Shown here: positions 40,501 through 47,962 of the stretch, in pieces
How positions within the stretch are numbered: position 1 is the first letter of the stretch
How the letters are laid out: every line of letters begins with the position of its first letter
Origin: Pseudomonas sp. GR 6-02
GTDB lineage: Bacteria > Pseudomonadota > Gammaproteobacteria > Pseudomonadales > Pseudomonadaceae
Direction of reading: 5' to 3'
DNA length: 64,000 bases
Assembly (NCBI RefSeq): GCF_001655615.1
Contig: NZ_CP011567.1
Span: 1,745,001 to 1,809,000, forward strand
Position numbers and translations under genes: made by a program
Notes under the pieces: model-generated
Told to the model about the DNA's origin: nothing
The model's input: the letters and a program-made list of their open reading frames with translations, nothing else
The model's database searches: none

Positions 40501-42508
40501 GAGCTACCTTGCTCGTCGGCTGGATAGTATTTATGGGCAGACTTACAAGAATATAGAAGTTATCCTGATGGATGACTGTTCGACTGATGATAGCCGTTCG
40601 GTGTTAACTGGTTATGCGGAAAAGTACCCTGATATAACGCGCTTGTTGTTCAATGAGACGAATTCGGGTGGCGTTTTTCATCAGTGGGCTAAGGGGATCA
40701 AGGCGGCCAAAGGTGATCTGGTATGGGTCGCTGAAAGCGATGATTACTGTGATGAGCGTTTCCTGGAGGCGCTTGTTAGTTGTTTTGATGATGAAGCGGT
40801 CATGCTTGCGTACTCGAAATGTGAGTTCGTAACGACCGACGAAGTTGTGATGCCGGACCAGTTCCTTAACTATGTAAGTGATCTGGAGTGTGCGAATAAA
40901 TGGGCGGGTTCCTATGTAAGCACAGCGCATAACGAAGTGCGCTCGGCGTTGGGTATTAAAAACACAATACCTAATGCCAGTGGCGTGCTTTTCAAGCGTC
41001 CCGTTGATATGCCACTGTTGGATGATCAGTCGTGGTTATCAATGAAGGTTGCCGGTGACTGGGTCTTCTATTTGCACATCATGCGTGGCGGAAAGATTGC
41101 TTACTCCACTGAGGGTACAAACTATTTCCGTCGACATTATGCAAGTACTGCCAACACCACTTATCGCAAAGAGGTCTTTTATCGCGAGCTCGGGGTGGCG
41201 AACAGAACGGTCCAGTCCCTCTACAATGTTCCGATGTCGGTGCTTGAGGCTTGTGAGGAATCCAGCAAGAAGCTGTATGACCACTATGTCGGGGGCTCCG
41301 CAGAAGAGTTTCTACGTTGGTACGACCATGATTCGATTGTTCGTGCAAGGGCTGACCGACTGCCGAACGTGATGGTTTCCACCATCGGCTTCTATCCGGG
41401 CGGTGCCGAAATTCTTCCGATTCGACTGGCAAACGAGTTTAAACGCCAAGGTATTTCCGTCTCCTTGTTTAGCGCCGGGATACCAAAACGCGAAGATGGT
41501 GTTCGCAAGATGCTGAGAAACGACGTGCCGGTGATCGAGACGTCGAATATCGAATCAGTGAAAGAGATCATTCATGATTTCGGAATTGAAGCACTTAATA
41601 GCCACCAGTGGTACGTTCAGAAGTATCCGGTCGATGTCCCGGATGTTTTTTCCGAGCTTGGCGCCCATGTGGCTGCTCTGCACGGGATGATTGAACATGG
41701 CAATGGAGTGACTGATGAACAGTTGCGCATTGCTGACAAAGGTGTCAGTACATGGGTCTACACCGCTGAGAAAAATCTTGTTCCTTTCTCGGACATCTCA
41801 CTGTACGACAAGTCTTCTCCCCGTTTTGTCAAGGTTCCTAACGGGTTGCAGCCGCCGGAAATCGTTCCAATCTCGCGCGTGCAGATGGGTATACCGGAAG
41901 ATGCTTTTGTATTGTGTTGTGTCAGTCGGGCAATTCCCGATAAAGGCTGGGGCGAAGCTATCCAGGCGGTAGAACTTGCGCGATCACTTTCCGGTCGGGA
42001 CATCCGTATTATATTGGTCGGTAATGGCCTGGTGTACGATGAATACTGTCAAGCAGGTGCGCCGGACTTCGTTTACCTGGCTGGCTTTAGTGATAACTCC
42101 GTAGGCCATTATGCTGCCGCGGACATGGGCATCATGTTATCGACCTTCAGGTCAGAGAGTTTCCCTCTGACCATTGTCGATTGTCTGTTCGCCGGCAAGC
42201 CATACATTGCCACAGACGTAGGCGACATCAAAAACATGTTGACGATAGAGAGCGGCGTTGCCGGGGAGATTATCGGGTTGGAAGATTGGGTCGTCCCAAT
42301 CGAGAGTGCGGCCCGCGTGATTGCAGCGTTCGCGACAGATGAACGGAAATACAAGGAAGCCGTCGGCCTGGTGAAAGACGTTTCCAGTCGATATCGAATT
42401 GACGCCGTTGCCTCTCAATATCTTCGTTTGTTCGAGCGTGACATTCAGCAGCGCAGGGCGGAGTCGGCGAAGGCCGAAAGCGCTGGCCTGACTGTCCAAG
42501 ACCTGTAG
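37532..42508 (+). CDS. Multidomain sulfotransferase / WbsX / GT2 / GT4 glycan enzyme
   Basis: The ATG at 37532 gives 1658 residues; a TTG 9 bp earlier is an alternative start. Modules in order: a sulfotransferase domain (about 25-260) with PAPS motifs YVSTPKVASTSLKWWF and AAVRNPYKRIFSAW; a coiled coil (about 275-385) ending in LLSSHSWRLMSSVRMV; four FDxxYYL...DPLxHY repeats (about 430-640); a WbsX-like domain (about 655-970) with VNAWNNWQEGLFLEPD; a GT2 domain (about 980-1230, VSVIVPNYNHESYLARR, LMDDCSTDD); and a GT4 domain (about 1278-1640, GFYPGGAEILPIRLANEF and FRSESFPLTIVDCLFAGKP). All look intact. Role inferred: building and sulfating surface polysaccharide. Confidence 0.88.
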   Translation: MLNISDLSSVDKQKVFDYLKWNSFRSEKYKVLYVSTPKVASTSLKWWFASLEGCSQALRGVGEAAGSNSDQVVHEIHKVAPHVSGLEIDDLLEPLLADTYFRFAAVRNPYKRIFSAWQSKILLQDPEQVASYPKFELLQQPVKSVADVASAFEAFLEYLASNSASSPEKDFWAPQATLLRPDLINYSLLVKIENSSELHKALSEHFGEQAADPFAEPSQSENVIPFLPAFITERSASLIKELYAEDFDVFEYDRQVPERTEAFSVEQLDLAFDAARLIRESRQQIGARSLQIQDLTQQIEDLNQRIASLNPTLFERESQLKELMGSLVKRDRHIASLEQSVGVLNRQLVDLKAVLVDYEKENVSLKADLLKTQQELQALLSSHSWRLMSSVRMVSGFVRESVHNVRTLTWSKVVDSLRRRRELYNENTLREIQESGLFDPDYYLANNAEVRAKGTDPLKHYMLKGWIENRNPCAAFSPSDYLLANPDVAEAQVHPLLHYIQCGQLEGRPIRLPVRICEMTAVKRRPVGRNAVFNPYGEYTPIPVLKAVLEAQIEAVKKSGLFDEKYYLAMYSDVPEVSVDPLRHYCEQGWREGKNPSMDFDTRAYLALYKDIQHIGLNPLWHYIVTGAAEHRIAVPDALINHENDIRFGEVNSDIKLLAFYVSPDWEALRSARFAAKGNSQRPRPDKMLGLYDPLDGRVLTQQVLSAKSHGFFGFCFKLSADSVVQASPQPLDIFLAHTEIDFNFCVQIDLHLEGLANNLITPVVAVLADKRCVRVDERPVIVVKLNEYDEDIVDSIRKLRERLNELCDGVYLIAQFGFAGSEELAQDLDGLCDAVLDLSADPVPGETGVFTPQNKNGIDTVPYNLVASQGIVRAQKTHLRTTPVFHAISLGRDETALKQYSPLVYSRFHIRDYGRWLDAAIRGARKALPEDRRLLFVNAWNNWQEGLFLEPDSITGFGRLNETTRALLDIDSSIVMPKVSVIVPNYNHESYLARRLDSIYGQTYKNIEVILMDDCSTDDSRSVLTGYAEKYPDITRLLFNETNSGGVFHQWAKGIKAAKGDLVWVAESDDYCDERFLEALVSCFDDEAVMLAYSKCEFVTTDEVVMPDQFLNYVSDLECANKWAGSYVSTAHNEVRSALGIKNTIPNASGVLFKRPVDMPLLDDQSWLSMKVAGDWVFYLHIMRGGKIAYSTEGTNYFRRHYASTANTTYRKEVFYRELGVANRTVQSLYNVPMSVLEACEESSKKLYDHYVGGSAEEFLRWYDHDSIVRARADRLPNVMVSTIGFYPGGAEILPIRLANEFKRQGISVSLFSAGIPKREDGVRKMLRNDVPVIETSNIESVKEIIHDFGIEALNSHQWYVQKYPVDVPDVFSELGAHVAALHGMIEHGNGVTDEQLRIADKGVSTWVYTAEKNLVPFSDISLYDKSSPRFVKVPNGLQPPEIVPISRVQMGIPEDAFVLCCVSRAIPDKGWGEAIQAVELARSLSGRDIRIILVGNGLVYDEYCQAGAPDFVYLAGFSDNSVGHYAAADMGIMLSTFRSESFPLTIVDCLFAGKPYIATDVGDIKNMLTIESGVAGEIIGLEDWVVPIESAARVIAAFATDERKYKEAVGLVKDVSSRYRIDAVASQYLRLFERDIQQRRAESAKAESAGLTVQDL

Positions 42509-42785
42509 CCGGGGAGTTGCTGTAAGCAGGACAGCTAGCGTTAAGGGGAGGGCTCACAGGGCAGGTCCGGCTGATTACCAGGCCTGCGCTGAGAGCAAGA
42601 CGGGCGTCTCCGGCAATTTGGTAAGCCGCCTCTCTTGACGTATCATTAGCCGTCACAGTGTGTTCCGTTAAACAATAAAGTGTAGGTCGTTGCAATGGTT
42701 GCCAAGGATGGGGCAGGTCACGCCCGCCTTGTCTGCTGCTGCACAAGGCGGCAGTTTCAACCATATCAAGCGCTGGAGGGCAACG

Positions 42786-43754
42786 TTGAATAATTCCGAG
42801 AACACTTCCCCTAATCCCGTTAAGCGGTCCCTGGTTTTGGGGGGGCGTGGTTTCATAGGCACCCACTTGATAGACGCATTGCTCGATCAGGGCCATTTTG
42901 TGCGCTGTTTCGATCGTCCCAATGTGGCGCCGTTGGGTGAATCCCACTTCAATCATCCTAATTTCGAGCTTTGCGAAGGAGACTTCACCAGCGAGGCCGA
43001 AGTCGCCAAGGCTTTGGAAGGTTGCGATGTTTGCTATCACCTGGTGTCTACGACCCTCCCCAAGTCTTCAAATGCGGATCCCGTCTTCGATGTGGAGAGC
43101 AATGTCGTTGCGACCATCCGCCTGCTAAACCTCGCGGTGAAGTCCGGGCTGAGGAAGATTGTTTTTATCTCCTCAGGTGGCACGGTGTATGGAGACCCTA
43201 CGCAAGTACCTATTCCAGAAACCCATGCTACTGACCCGGCCTGTTCCTATGGAATTGCCAAGTTGGCGATCGAGAAGTATTTGGCGCTTTTCCATCGCTT
43301 ATACGGCCTTGATTATACTGTTCTACGTCTTGCAAACCCCTTTGGTGAGGGGCAGCGCACCTATGCTAGCCAAGGCGCGGTTGCCGTATTCCTTGGCAAA
43401 GTCCTGCGTGGCGAGACGGTTGAGATTTGGGGCGATGGCACGGTTGTACGTGACTACATTCATGTCTCTGATGTGGTGAAAGCGTTGTTAGCATCGTCAG
43501 CGCAATCCGGTGAAGAGCATGTGTTCAATATCGGTTCAGGGCGCGGACATAGTCTCAATGAGGTTCTTGACGCGATCGAGAGGGTCACGGGGCGAAATGC
43601 CAGTCGTGAGTACTTGTCGGGTCGAGGATTTGATGTGCCTGTCAGTGTCCTGGATATCGAGCGCGCCAAACAGTCTTTGGGGTGGGCCCCTTTCGTGAGT
43701 TTCGATGAGGGGTTGGAGCGCTTTGCTGCTTGGTTATTGGATAATCCGGAATAA
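42786..43754 (+). CDS. NAD-dependent nucleotide-sugar epimerase (GalE-like)
   Basis: TTG at 42786 is preferred because CTGGAGGGCAACG sits just before it; the frame extends 96 bp further upstream without a site. The 322-residue product has SLVLGGRGFIGTHLIDALL (NAD loop), IVFISSGGTVYGDP (catalytic Ser/Thr) and CSYGIAKLAIEKYLAL (YxxxK). Late motifs WGDGTVVRDYIHVSDVV and HVFNIGSGRGHSLNEVL are typical of UDP-glucose/GlcNAc 4-epimerases. It would supply a galacto-configured UDP-sugar to the nearby transferases. Substrate is not certain. Confidence 0.88.
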   Translation: MNNSENTSPNPVKRSLVLGGRGFIGTHLIDALLDQGHFVRCFDRPNVAPLGESHFNHPNFELCEGDFTSEAEVAKALEGCDVCYHLVSTTLPKSSNADPVFDVESNVVATIRLLNLAVKSGLRKIVFISSGGTVYGDPTQVPIPETHATDPACSYGIAKLAIEKYLALFHRLYGLDYTVLRLANPFGEGQRTYASQGAVAVFLGKVLRGETVEIWGDGTVVRDYIHVSDVVKALLASSAQSGEEHVFNIGSGRGHSLNEVLDAIERVTGRNASREYLSGRGFDVPVSVLDIERAKQSLGWAPFVSFDEGLERFAAWLLDNPE

Positions 43755-43938
43755 GCACGTTGATTTAACGATGTAAGCACTGCATAAGCCCGCTTCTTGG
43801 AAGGTGAGCTTATGGGGTGGTTACGATCTCTGGGAAGGCTTCAAAAGCGGGGGGGCATAAGGCGTCAAATCGATCTGTAAAGGGTTGCCATCCGGCCGGG
43901 TTGTGACGAAAGAAATGCCCTTCTAGAATATTACATAT

Positions 43939-44001
43939 AAGAACGCCGATTTGTTAGATATGTTTGCACCCGCGAACATCATCAATCAAATCGGCGTTCT
44001 T
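43939..44001. terminator. 15-bp inverted repeat between convergent genes
   Basis: AAGAACGCCGATTTG and its exact complement CAAATCGGCGTTCTT are separated by 33 bases. It lies between the stops of the epimerase and the leftward acyltransferase, a position suited to a bidirectional terminator. The long loop is unusual for that, so a remnant of an insertion end is an alternative. Confidence 0.45.
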
Positions 44002-44093
44002 GTTTCTGTATTTCCTTTCATCCATGAAAGACCAATTGACGCGACTGTAGCTGATTTGTCGGTGATTGGCAGGTGCGTCTTATGGTGTAGAAC

Positions 44094-45278
44094 TCAATGG
44101 ACTAATTGTTTCTCTTTCAATAGTTTTCGTGTGATGGTGTTAACCTGCTTAACCCACCAGTCATCAAAGCGAGAGAGTGGTACTGCTAATGCAATTGAAG
44201 TGGTAGCGGTGACAATAAATACGATAATTAAGCTTTGTGTATTGCTGATTCCGTGATTTGCAAGTTTGATATATACGTAGCTTGATAGTGAGCAGATCAC
44301 AAGGGTATGGACAAGATAGAGTGGAAAACTGATTTTTCCAATACCCCTTAAAAATTTCCCGTTCAGGTTTTTAAAAACCTTTTGATTGCTCATGGTTGCG
44401 AATATTATGCAGGCAGAACCAAGTGTGTGGAGCAAGGTTTGGGTGTGAGCTTTCATAATATCTGGGATGACTGAAGCCCAAGCGTATGATTTTTCCGGGA
44501 TCATGTATCCGAGCAAGTATAACCCGAAAATAATTAATGCTATGGAAGCGAGGAAGGGGATTTCATTTTTGTTTTTGGTCAGATAAACAGAAAGAAATGT
44601 ACCGGCAACAAAGGGGAATATGAAGTCGTTATAGAACAGTGCTGATATTGAAATGATTATGAAGGCGTAAGTAAGGTAGCGGTATTCGAGTATTACTGAA
44701 ATAAAGCATGCAAGCATAAAGACAATCATGCTGCCGTAAAATTCGGGTTTCATAGTCCAAAGGTTTGTATTGTAGCTAGCTACTCCTGTGAAAAAAGTTG
44801 TCATTCCTTGTGTTAGAGCTCCCCAGAAGCTCGGTTCAAACCCTGGCGTCCATCCGTAAGCAAATGTCGCAAGCCATGGGCTCAAGCTAAGTTGTGAAGC
44901 GTCGTGGAAATAGTAAAAACCAAGCTTGAATAAGCAGTAGCTTGCGACAGTGGTAATCGTTACTGTGGCGGCCAGTCTAGGAAATCTTTTAAGAAATGCC
45001 AGAAGCAGTTTTTGTGGGTTTTCATGATTAAAATAGGACCAGCATAAAACAAACCCGGAAAGGGTGAAGAAAAAACCGACAGCTGCTGTGCCGTTAAAAA
45101 GAGCAAAATATGGCTGCCCTATTAAACTGTCTTTGTTTCGTGCGTCCCCTAATAATCCAGTTGTATATGGGGAAAACCCTAAAAAAAAATGGTGAACAAG
45201 CACAATAAATGCAGCTATTCCCCTATAGGCTTCTAGGGGGAATAGTCTATTGCTTCCAGTTTCCAGTTTTGCTGACAT
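44094..45278 (-). CDS. Acyltransferase family 3 membrane protein (O-acetylase-like)
   Basis: The 394-residue protein has about ten transmembrane helices. It opens with the family signature PLEAYRGIAAFIVLVHHFF, including the His thought to act in acyl transfer, and continues with FFTLSGFVLCWSYF. Such enzymes acetylate O-antigen or other surface sugars in the inner membrane. It is strikingly AT-rich and faces the same way as wzm/wzt, opposite to the rest of the locus. Acetylation of this O-antigen is inferred. Confidence 0.88.
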   Translation of the reverse strand: MSAKLETGSNRLFPLEAYRGIAAFIVLVHHFFLGFSPYTTGLLGDARNKDSLIGQPYFALFNGTAAVGFFFTLSGFVLCWSYFNHENPQKLLLAFLKRFPRLAATVTITTVASYCLFKLGFYYFHDASQLSLSPWLATFAYGWTPGFEPSFWGALTQGMTTFFTGVASYNTNLWTMKPEFYGSMIVFMLACFISVILEYRYLTYAFIIISISALFYNDFIFPFVAGTFLSVYLTKNKNEIPFLASIALIIFGLYLLGYMIPEKSYAWASVIPDIMKAHTQTLLHTLGSACIIFATMSNQKVFKNLNGKFLRGIGKISFPLYLVHTLVICSLSSYVYIKLANHGISNTQSLIIVFIVTATTSIALAVPLSRFDDWWVKQVNTITRKLLKEKQLVH

Positions 45279-45739
45279 GTCAGGCCTTGAATATTTATCG
45301 TTTGATCTATGAGTGCGGGATAATAGGCATATTTATTTGTTTTGGCTAGCCTTGGCCAATAGCTTTGGGGGAGTTGCCCAGCGGTGGCGTCGTCTCTCTC
45401 CGCGTTGGGGGAATTTTCACACGGTCGCCGAATTTGTTGACGAGCACGTCAGCGCAGGTAGGTGAATAACGTCACCATAATGACCCGTTCAATCGGAGTT
45501 GCGAGGCTATCGATAGTTTTTTTTGGGGGATTGGATGCAGATAAACATTTTCGGTTGTTGCGTCGGGTTACATCATGAGGTGTAGCTGGCAAGAGGCGTT
45601 GTTGCTTTGGCTTCTACGCTGCAATGGCTAAGCGGCTACTTTCATAAAAAACCAATGTTCATCCTAACTTGATAAAGTGGTTTTTTATGAGTTCGCCGGT
45701 TTATTAGCTTATTGAGGGTTGCAGGCGCGAACGAAAATA
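45279..45739. other. Intergenic region between acyltransferase and wzt
   Basis: These 461 bp have no gene. They contain the wzt terminator hairpin (45643-45689) and should include the promoter of the leftward acyltransferase gene; I cannot pin that promoter down. Confidence 0.5.
45643..45689 (-). terminator. wzt terminator
   Basis: CATAAAAAACCA and its exact complement TGGTTTTTTATG are 23 bases apart, 51-97 bp past the wzt stop. Each arm has a run of A or T, so read leftwards it gives a stem with a U-rich end, a plausible terminator for wzm-wzt. Confidence 0.6.
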
Positions 45740-46483
45740 TTAGTGGCCAAAATAAGCTCGGGTAACTGTTTCGGGGTCCGAGTCCATTTTTATTTTGCCG
45801 TGCTCCAGCCAAATGACCCGATTGCATGTATGCAGCACCAGGTCACGGGAGTGGCTGGCTATCACCAAAATGCTGGTGGCTTGGACCAGTTCGTTCATCC
45901 GGGCTTCTGCTTTGTGCTTGAAGCCTTCGTCTCCTACCGACAGCCATTCGTCCATGATCAATATTTCAGGTCTGATGGTCGTCGATACCGCAAAGGCCAG
46001 GCGCAAGTGCATGCCGGAAGAGTACGTGCGTACCGGCAGGTCAATGAAGTCACCCAGTTCTGAAAACTCAATGATTTCGTCGAGTTTTTCTGCAATATCG
46101 CTTTTTGTCATCCCAAGCAGGATGCCGCGCATGAAGATGTTTTCCCTGCCGGATGCCTCCGGGTCTATCCCTAATGAAATATCAATGAGGGAAGCGACTT
46201 CGCCGCTGATACTGGCGGTGCCAGCGGAGGGGGCGTATACACCGCTCAGCAGTCTGAGTAATGTGCTTTTGCCAGCGCCGTTATGACCGAGCAATCCAAC
46301 CCGGTCTCCGTCATTGAGGGAGAAAGTAAGGTCCTCCAGTGCTCTGACGATCACTCGGCCTTGGTCGTTGGCACTGAGTTTGCCGCCTGTAGCGACTTGA
46401 ATCAGTTGCTTTTTCAGAGAGCGAGAACTTGCGTTGTAGATAGGGAAATCAACGCATGCGTTATGAAATTCAATACAAGCCAT
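45740..46483 (-). CDS. wzt: O-antigen ABC exporter ATPase Wzt (short form)
   Basis: The ATG at 46483 (MACIEFHNACVDFPIYNAS) gives 247 residues. Walker A is GLLGHNGAGKSTLLRLLSG, the signature is the Wzt-type SSGMHLRLAFAV in place of LSGGQ, and Walker B is ILIMDEWLSVGDE. It energises export of undecaprenyl-linked polysaccharide with Wzm. It lacks the C-terminal carbohydrate-binding domain of about 150 residues seen in Wzt proteins that recognise a capped chain end. The start lies 13 bp after the wzm stop, so the two form an operon. Confidence 0.93.
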   Translation of the reverse strand: MACIEFHNACVDFPIYNASSRSLKKQLIQVATGGKLSANDQGRVIVRALEDLTFSLNDGDRVGLLGHNGAGKSTLLRLLSGVYAPSAGTASISGEVASLIDISLGIDPEASGRENIFMRGILLGMTKSDIAEKLDEIIEFSELGDFIDLPVRTYSSGMHLRLAFAVSTTIRPEILIMDEWLSVGDEGFKHKAEARMNELVQATSILVIASHSRDLVLHTCNRVIWLEHGKIKMDSDPETVTRAYFGH

Positions 46484-46496
46484 AATAGTTTTCTTC

Positions 46497-47297
46497 TTAG
46501 AGCCAATAAGCAATGCGACGTTTATAGAGGCCATAGATGATGATCGCTATGCACCAGCCAAACAGAGCCATGCCCCCGGCCACGCACCAGCTAACAGTGC
46601 TCACATCCTGTCCGAGCAAGGGGGCCCTGACGATTTGTATGAGGTGATAGATGGGGTTCAAATCCAGTAAATAAGTGCCGGCTCGTCCTGGTAGCAGGCT
46701 TGGAAGCCACATGATTGGCGTCAAGTAAAAGGCAATTTGCAAGGCGCTCGCAATGATCTGCGGGAGATCGCGATATCGAGCGCATAAAAGGCTCAATATC
46801 AAGCAGATCCATGCCAGATTGAGAACAAGCAGTGCAAAGCCCGGGACACTCAACAGTGCTCCAAGACCCAATGGCTTCTGAACAGCCAGCAGTACAAGCG
46901 GGAAAATGACGATGTTGTGCGCGAGGATCAAAGTATTGCGCCATATTGTGCGTAAAATATGCACGAATAATGGGATGGGGAGTTGTTTGATAATGCTTTC
47001 TGCGGCGATGAGGCTGGTGCAGCCCTCTAGCACGCAGGTAGAAATAAAACTCCAGAGAATCATACCTGCTGCAAGAAATGGCAGAAAGTCTTTCATGGGG
47101 GAGTTAAATATTTGGCCAAATACGAGGCCAATGGTACCAATCATAACGCCCATGCTGATGGTTAGCCAAAACGGTCCGACAGCAGAGCGTCTATACCGTT
47201 GACGTACATCCTGCCATCCGAGCATGCCTACCAGAGAATAGCGCTTTACAGCTGTCGCTATATCTGCCATGGCGGCGGTAATTGAGTTGTTTAGCAT
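46497..47297 (-). CDS. wzm: O-antigen ABC exporter permease Wzm
   Basis: The start is placed at the ATG at 47297 (MLNNSITAAMADIATAVKR), giving 266 residues, the family norm. ATG at 47270 is a possible alternative, and the frame extends to 47447 without support. There are six predicted helices, with the ABC-2 motif GWQDVRQRYRRSAVGPFWLT ahead of the first. It forms the inner-membrane channel for the lipid-linked glycan. It is transcribed away from wbpM, with 665 bp between the two starts. Confidence 0.92.
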   Translation of the reverse strand: MLNNSITAAMADIATAVKRYSLVGMLGWQDVRQRYRRSAVGPFWLTISMGVMIGTIGLVFGQIFNSPMKDFLPFLAAGMILWSFISTCVLEGCTSLIAAESIIKQLPIPLFVHILRTIWRNTLILAHNIVIFPLVLLAVQKPLGLGALLSVPGFALLVLNLAWICLILSLLCARYRDLPQIIASALQIAFYLTPIMWLPSLLPGRAGTYLLDLNPIYHLIQIVRAPLLGQDVSTVSWCVAGGMALFGWCIAIIIYGLYKRRIAYWL

Positions 47298-47962
47298 TCG
47301 AAACACCGGGTTGTCAAAACAGTCAATGATTGTAATCTTGTAGGAGGGGGGAGTGTCACTTTTTCCATCCCGTCTGGTTTCCAGTTTTTTGCGATCGCGG
47401 GATGTGCTCCACGTAGAGTGCCTCCCCCTGTTGCAAGGAGGGAGCATAAAGTCTGCAGCTATTTCGTATGGCGCGCGCGCTATCGTGCCAAGTTTGAGCT
47501 ATTCGCTAAAAAAGTGCTTGTGTCTGGTGAGCTAGATGTGCTAGCGATCATGGATAAAATCTCTGTCAGATGATTCGCACTTTTTCTATCATCCCACGGT
47601 CAGAGGAGAACTCCCAAGATATTTCCCTCACCCCAGAAACGCATTTTGGGTTTAAGTCACGGCGTCTGATCGTCAGGCTCCAATAAATCGCCTGCTCGGA
47701 AGCGGGCGGAGCGATTAGCCAATGGTTGCCGACGAGCAGTGTCGCGGCAGCAACGTTTCGTGGTTTTCAAGCGAGTTTCGCGTCCGTGCGCTGTCTGTCG
47801 GGCAGGCCGGTCAGAGGGGTGAATTATAGCGGCGCTTTCAGTTAAATGCTCCTTCCTGGACCCTGCCATGTGCAAGTATTGGGCGATCTCGTCCTCATTG
47901 AGGTTACAATGCTGACCAACGACCGCGTAAAAAGGAGGGGGGCTGCGTGCTCGAAAGTTTGA
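47298..47962. other. Divergent intergenic region between wzm and wbpM
   Basis: These 665 bp have no supported gene and should carry the promoters for wzm (leftward) and wbpM (rightward). I see no JUMPstart-type element and no firm promoter pair. Confidence 0.5.
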
